Assembly (NCBI GenBank): GCA_963720695.1
Contig: CAVRGG010000003.1
Coordinates: 186,001 to 250,000, forward strand
Length of the DNA stretch: 64,000 bases
From: UBA668 sp963720695
GTDB lineage: Bacteria > Actinomycetota > Acidimicrobiia > Acidimicrobiales > Ilumatobacteraceae
Direction of reading: 5' to 3'
The position numbers were made by a program, and so were the translations under genes. Numbering within the stretch: the stretch's first letter is position 1; each line of letters starts with the position of its first letter. Shown here piece after piece: positions 59,828 through 64,000 of the stretch. The notes beneath the pieces are model-generated. The model saw nothing but the letters and a program-made list of their open reading frames with translations. It ran no database searches and was not told the DNA's origin.

Positions 59828-61138
59828 TCAGCGGGCGGCGTCGGCGACTGCAGCCACTGCGGCCGTACGCGCGGCCTCACCGACGGCATCGATCACGTCC
59901 GCGGTGTGAGCCAGGCCGACGAAGAGCGCCTCGTACGCACCCGGGGCGAGCGCAACTCCCTCGCGGAGCAGCGCGTGGAAGAACGCCGCGTACATGCGCT
60001 CGTCGGTGGTCTTCGCCTGCTCGAAGTTGACCGGGGCGGCGCCCGAACCGAAGTACATCCCGACCAACGTGCCCACCACCGGGAACGTTGCGGGCAGTCC
60101 TGCGGCGTCGCACGCGGTGGTGAGCACCGATGACAGCTGCGCGGCGCGGGCGCGCAGCGTGTCGTAGGCACCCGGCGTGAGTTCGCGCAGCGCGGCGAGA
60201 CCGGCCGCCGTGGCCAACGGGTTACCGGCGAGGGTGCCCGCGTGGAACACGCTGCCCAGCGGCGTGAGTGTCTCCATGATGTCGCGACGACCGCCGACGG
60301 CACCGATCGGCAGCCCACCGCCGATGACCTTGCCGAACGTGGTGAGGTCCGGTCGCACGCCGTACAGCTCCTGGGCACCGCCCGTGCCGAGGCGGAACCC
60401 GGTGATGACCTCGTCGAACACGAGCAGCGCGCCGACCCGATCGCACTCCGCGCGGAGTCCTTCGAGGAAGCCCGGCTGGGGGGCCACCACGCCCATGTTG
60501 GCGGCGACGGGTTCCACGAACACCGCGGCCACCTGCTCGTCGAGCTCCGGGACGACGTTGTACGGAACGACCATCGTGCTGGCCACCGCGCTGGCAGGGA
60601 CACCTGCGGTGCCCGGCAGGCCGAGCGTGGCGACGCCGCTGCCACCGGCAGCCAGCAGCGCGTCGGTGGCGCCGTGGAAGTTGCCGTGGAAGATCACGAT
60701 GCGGTCCCGGCCGGTGAACCCACGCGACAGCCGGACGGCGGTGCTGGTGGCCTCGGTCCCGGAGTTCATCAGCCGCACCCGTTCACAGCTGGGGACCCGA
60801 GTGCTGATCGCCTCGGCGAGCAACACCTCGCCGGGTGTCGGTGCGCCGTAGGACGTTCCCCTCGCGGCCGCCGCGGCGAGCGCGGCGGTGACCGACGGAT
60901 GGGCGTGACCGAGGATGATCGCGCCGTAGCTCTGCACGAGATCGATGTATCGGGTCCCCTCGACGTCGACGATGTAGGGGCCCTCGGCGCGCTCGACGAC
61001 GTACGGCGTGCCGCCGACGGCCTTGAACGCGCGGATGCTGCTGTTGACCCCGCCGGGGATCACCGCACACGAGCGGGCGAAGAGCTCCTCGTTGGACCGG
61101 GGCAGGCCACCCGGGAGGTCGTCCGGTGCTCCGCTCAC
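59828..61138 (-). CDS. hemL: glutamate-1-semialdehyde 2,1-aminomutase
   Basis: The 436-residue PLP enzyme converts glutamate-1-semialdehyde to 5-aminolevulinate in the C5 heme pathway. It shows LFARSCAVIPGGVNSSIRAF at the N terminus, MNSGTEATSTAVRLSRG, FDEVITGFRLG and the PLP lysine in TTFGKVIGGGLPIGA near 266. It starts at GTG 61138 overlapping the hemB stop by 4 bases, a coupled heme pair. Confidence 0.93.
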   Translation of the reverse strand: MSGAPDDLPGGLPRSNEELFARSCAVIPGGVNSSIRAFKAVGGTPYVVERAEGPYIVDVEGTRYIDLVQSYGAIILGHAHPSVTAALAAAAARGTSYGAPTPGEVLLAEAISTRVPSCERVRLMNSGTEATSTAVRLSRGFTGRDRIVIFHGNFHGATDALLAAGGSGVATLGLPGTAGVPASAVASTMVVPYNVVPELDEQVAAVFVEPVAANMGVVAPQPGFLEGLRAECDRVGALLVFDEVITGFRLGTGGAQELYGVRPDLTTFGKVIGGGLPIGAVGGRRDIMETLTPLGSVFHAGTLAGNPLATAAGLAALRELTPGAYDTLRARAAQLSSVLTTACDAAGLPATFPVVGTLVGMYFGSGAAPVNFEQAKTTDERMYAAFFHALLREGVALAPGAYEALFVGLAHTADVIDAVGEAARTAAVAAVADAAR

Positions 61139-62157
61139 GCCGTCGACTCCGCGAACCAACGAGCCAGATAGGTGAGGATGATGTCGGCTCCCGCCCGCTT
61201 GATCGCGGTGAGGTGTTCGGTGGCGACGACGTCGTGGTCGATCCAACCGTTCGCTGCGGCGGCCTTCAACATCGCGTACTCGCCGCTCACGTGGTACGCG
61301 GCGAGGGGCACGTTGACCGCTGCACGCACGGCGGCGATGACATCGAGGTACGCGAGTGCCGGCTTGACCATCACCATGTCGGCACCCTCGGCCAGATCGG
61401 CTTCGACCTCGAGGATGGCCTCGCGGGCGTTGCGCCAGTCCTGCTGATACGCCTTCCGGTCGCCGCCACCGACGATCGCGCAATCGACCGCATCGCGGAA
61501 CGGGCCGTACTGGCCGCTGGCGTACTTCGCCGAATAGGCGAGGATCGCCACGTTCGTGTGGCCGGCGCCGTCGAGGGCGGCGCGGATGGCTCCGACCTGC
61601 CCGTCCATCATGCCGCTCGGGGCCACGACGTGAGCGCCGGCGTCGGCCTGGGCGACGGCGATCCGCCCGTAGATCTCGAGCGTCGCGTCGTTGTCGACGG
61701 ACGTGCGGGGGTCACCGGCCGGTCCGTCGAGCACGCCGCAATGACCGTGGTCGGTGTATTCGTCGACACACAGGTCCGCCATGAGCACCACACGCTCGCC
61801 CACGTCAGCAGCAAGATCCGTCAAGGTTTTTTGCATGATTCCCTCAGGATCGAACGCTTGCGAGCCGATGGAATCTTTGATGGACGGCACGCCGAACAAC
61901 ATCACCGCCCGTACTCCCAGGTCGGCGAGCTGTCGTACTTCGTCGCGCACGCTCTCGCGGGTGTGCTGCACCACTCCGGGTAGCGACTCGATGGGCTGGG
62001 GGCTGTCGATGCCCTCGCGGACGAACAACGGCGCCACCAGGTGGCGGACGTCGAGCTGTGTCTCGGCGACGAGATCGCGCATGGGGGCCGAACTCCGCAG
62101 CCGTCGGGGCCGCGAGACGGGGAAGTTGCCGGTCACGAGGACGCATCGTATTCGCAT
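61135..62157 (-). CDS. hemB: delta-aminolevulinic acid dehydratase (porphobilinogen synthase)
   Basis: The roughly 340-residue enzyme condenses two 5-aminolevulinates to porphobilinogen. The Schiff-base lysines lie in AYSAKYASGQYGPFRDA and VMVKPALAYLD. The metal site reads DLCVDEYTDHGHCG: two of the three usual zinc cysteines remain and the middle one is Asp. I start it at ATG 62157; an upstream ATG at 62217 is possible. It is divergent from the GGDEF gene with only 18 bases between starts. Confidence 0.9.
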   Translation of the reverse strand: MRIRCVLVTGNFPVSRPRRLRSSAPMRDLVAETQLDVRHLVAPLFVREGIDSPQPIESLPGVVQHTRESVRDEVRQLADLGVRAVMLFGVPSIKDSIGSQAFDPEGIMQKTLTDLAADVGERVVLMADLCVDEYTDHGHCGVLDGPAGDPRTSVDNDATLEIYGRIAVAQADAGAHVVAPSGMMDGQVGAIRAALDGAGHTNVAILAYSAKYASGQYGPFRDAVDCAIVGGGDRKAYQQDWRNAREAILEVEADLAEGADMVMVKPALAYLDVIAAVRAAVNVPLAAYHVSGEYAMLKAAAANGWIDHDVVATEHLTAIKRAGADIILTYLARWFAESTA

Positions 62158-62175
62158 CGAGCTCGGAATCTGCCC

Positions 62176-63717
62176 GTGAGCGCGCATCCTGATCAGGTGG
62201 CCGACGATCGTCGACACGGCCCAACAGCCGAGCTCGACGCCATCGAGGCGCGCCAGGCGGGCGACTTCGAGCGAGCCGCCGGCCTGTTCTCGACCGCGGC
62301 CGACGAGTCGGCGGACCTCCAGACCCAGCTGAACCTGCAGATCCGCCAGGCGTGCTGCCTGATCGCCGCCGAGCGCTTCGACGACGCGGCCGCGCTGGCC
62401 AGAGTCGTCGCCCAGCAGGCACGTTCGGAAGCGTTCCTACCCGAGCTGGCCGACGCACTGGCGTTGATCGTGGACGACCACACCCGCTCGGATCGGCTGG
62501 CGGAGGCGGCGCATGCGCTCTCCGAGGCCGTCTACATCTTGGACCGGCTGCCCAACGAGCCGGCCAACTACCAGGTCGTGCACAACATGGCCGTCACCTA
62601 CGCCGGATGCGGCTTCATCGAGGCAGCACTGGATCTGTACGACCGAGCACTGCGCCTGGCCGACAACGAGGCCGACAGCCAGTTCGCCTACGCGAGCATG
62701 TCCACCGCGTATCACTACGCCGCTCAGCGCGAGCCGGACCCGCAGGAGCAGTATCGGTTGCTGCACGACGGGCTGTACGCGTCGACAGCGGCACTCGACC
62801 CCCAGGGGGGCACCGAGGTGATGGCGATGGGCTCCGCGCTCGCCCACCGCTCGATGATGCTCGCCCAGATCGGTCACTACCACGCCGCCATCGACGACGC
62901 CCACCGGGCCCGCGACATGGCGTCCGAGCACGGGATGCGCGAGGAGCTCGTGCTCGCGATGGCCGGCGAGGCACTCGCCCTGTGGGGCCTCAGCCGAGAC
63001 ACCGGAGTGATCACGATGATCGAGGCCGCCTTGGCGCTCGCCAAGGAGCTCAACACGACCGAGTTCGTCGGGCCACTGCGGGACCTCGAGGTCGAGGTGC
63101 TGTGGCAGATGGGTCGGTACGAGGAGGCCCGGGCCGCGCTCGAGCGCAACTATCGCGACGCGAGCCGGCGGCTGTACGACGAGCGCGCCGCACGGTGGGA
63201 GCACGTTCGCCTCGGTGTCGAGCACCTTCGCGTCGAAGCGATCAGCGAGAGCGATCCGCTCACCGGTCTCCCCAACCGTCGCCACCTGGCCCACCTGCTA
63301 CCCGACGTGATGGACGACTTCGCGCCGGTGTGCGTCGGCGTGATCGACCTCGATGGCTTCAAGCGGATCAACGACGAGTACGGCTACATGCACGGTGACA
63401 GTGTCCTCCAGGAAGTCGCCGGCGTCCTCGAGCGCGTCTGCCGTCGCGGCGATTCCGTCGTCCGTCTGGGCGGTGACGAGTTCGTGATGGTGCTGCGCGA
63501 GACGTCCCCGGGGGATGCCCGCGCGGTGTTCGAGCGCGTCCGTCAGCTCATCGCCAATCGCACCTGGCACGGCGTGCCCGCCGATGTTCGCCTCACGGCG
63601 AGCGTGGGGGTCGCCGTCGGCAGTGGTTCGCTCGATTCCGACCGTGTGCTGGCCGAGGCCACCGCCGCCCTGCAGCACGCCAAGAAGAGCGGTCGCGACC
63701 GCATCACGATTCGGTAG
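62176..63717 (+). CDS. TPR-GGDEF protein, probable diguanylate cyclase
   Basis: The 513-residue soluble protein has a long helical N part with TPR-like repeats (ERAAGLFSTAADESADLQTQ, AALDLYDRALRLADNEAD, EEARAALERNYRDASRR). A C-terminal GGDEF domain follows: SDPLTGLPNRRHL, GVIDLDGFKRINDEYGYMHG and the intact active site RLGGDEF. The product-inhibition site RRGD lies five residues before it. It should make cyclic di-GMP in response to partner binding at the TPR. It starts at GTG 62176; no membrane segment is seen. Confidence 0.88.
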   Translation: MSAHPDQVADDRRHGPTAELDAIEARQAGDFERAAGLFSTAADESADLQTQLNLQIRQACCLIAAERFDDAAALARVVAQQARSEAFLPELADALALIVDDHTRSDRLAEAAHALSEAVYILDRLPNEPANYQVVHNMAVTYAGCGFIEAALDLYDRALRLADNEADSQFAYASMSTAYHYAAQREPDPQEQYRLLHDGLYASTAALDPQGGTEVMAMGSALAHRSMMLAQIGHYHAAIDDAHRARDMASEHGMREELVLAMAGEALALWGLSRDTGVITMIEAALALAKELNTTEFVGPLRDLEVEVLWQMGRYEEARAALERNYRDASRRLYDERAARWEHVRLGVEHLRVEAISESDPLTGLPNRRHLAHLLPDVMDDFAPVCVGVIDLDGFKRINDEYGYMHGDSVLQEVAGVLERVCRRGDSVVRLGGDEFVMVLRETSPGDARAVFERVRQLIANRTWHGVPADVRLTASVGVAVGSGSLDSDRVLAEATAALQHAKKSGRDRITIR

Positions 63718-63730
63718 GGTCTCCCCGGCA

Positions 63731-64000
63731 TGGCAGCACAGGCATGGTTCTCCTCCGGCGACGTCGATGTGGCCCCCGGCACCACCGCCGTGCTGCAGTT
63801 GACCGTCGTCAACCTCGCCGACACCACGGATTCGTTCGTGCTCACCCCGGTCGGCATGCCGGCGGGCTGGACCACGATCCGACCCGCCAACCTGACCCTT
63901 TTCGGTGGCACCCAACAGGTCGTCGACATCGAGGTCGCGCCGCCGATGTTGCCCAGCACCACGGCCGGACCCACCGCGCTCTCCGTGCGCATCGTGCCCC
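63731..64000 (+). CDS. start of an Ig/CARDB-like repeat protein (3' end outside window)
   Basis: From ATG 63731, 13 bases after the GGDEF stop, a frame stays open to the right edge (90 codons). The peptide includes WFSSGDVDVAPGTTAVLQLT, VVNLADTTDSFVLTPVGMPAG and GTQQVVDIEVAPPML. This is the pattern of an extracytoplasmic beta-sandwich of the type seen in NPCBM/CARDB or alpha-galactosidase-associated domains. No signal peptide is evident at this start, and the function is unknown. It could be in an operon with the diguanylate cyclase. Confidence 0.6.

Noticed and set aside
61135..62157. HemB metal site C-V-D...C as a novel active site.
   Set aside because: Mixed Cys/Asp metal sites occur in actinobacterial HemB proteins as far as I recall, so it is noted in the annotation but not raised as new.

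Overview
The window is about 70 percent GC, with very tight gene packing, frequent GTG starts, many 1-8 nt overlaps between neighbouring genes, and convergent genes whose stops touch or overlap. The gene content points to a high-GC actinobacterium, most likely of the Acidimicrobiia (Ilumatobacter-like): a three-TM actinobacterial Rieske protein, a diheme QcrC, a lipoprotein subunit II carrying its own cytochrome c domain, an IspDF fusion and an EccC-like FtsK protein. The taxonomic placement is inference.

Region by region. 0-11.4 kb: kynureninase tail, a DMT exporter with a divergent MarR regulator, acyl-CoA and ketone-body genes (acetoacetyl-CoA synthetase, HMG-CoA lyase-like protein, SDR, acyl-CoA dehydrogenase, acyl-CoA carboxylase), a TetR regulator, and a thioredoxin-DUF302 pair behind a CsoR-type operator. 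11.3-14.6 kb: PIG-L deacetylase, nucleotide-sugar epimerase and an MFS transporter. 14.6-18.9 kb: a toxin island. 18.9-27.8 kb: an ArsP/YraQ-type permease, then one long minus-strand operon that interleaves the bc1 complex with a caa3-type oxidase. 27.9-38.3 kb: a glycogen-debranching-like enzyme divergent from a five-gene operon for sugar or hydroxy-acid oxidation. 38.5-45 kb: DUF1810, tRNA-Lys, NTF2-like protein, CDF zinc transporter, enoyl-CoA hydratase and a CsoR-CopZ-CopA copper operon. 45-52.3 kb: phosphatase, HTH regulator, EccC-like ATPase and a NarL-type two-component system. 52.3-56.2 kb: secreted proteins and an ABC system. 56.2-64 kb: Crp regulator, ispDF, rlmB, hemL, hemB, a TPR-GGDEF protein and the start of a further gene.

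The most interesting part is 14.53-18.87 kb. On one strand it carries a run of short secreted polymorphic toxins and their immunity genes: an HHH-motif HNH domain with a SUKH-like protein, a papain/C39-like cysteine protease with an 81-aa partner, a 32-aa ORF, a WHH nuclease with Imm1, and a TNT (NAD-glycohydrolase type) toxin with an 81-aa partner. Three toxins share the same compact N-terminal leader (signal peptide, then a YxYD...ARV segment, then a G-x-STT segment) joined to unrelated C-terminal domains, and a decayed copy of that leader lies at the downstream end. The island is bracketed by 100-bp direct repeats, 87 of 100 positions identical. These carry the ribosome-binding site and first 26 codons of the neighbouring MFS transporter gene, as if the island had entered the 5' end of that gene and rebuilt it.

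Three intact-looking gene families (ctaG, a small ctaF-like gene and copA) are each broken by a single extra base. That looks more like sequence error than decay, but it needs read support.
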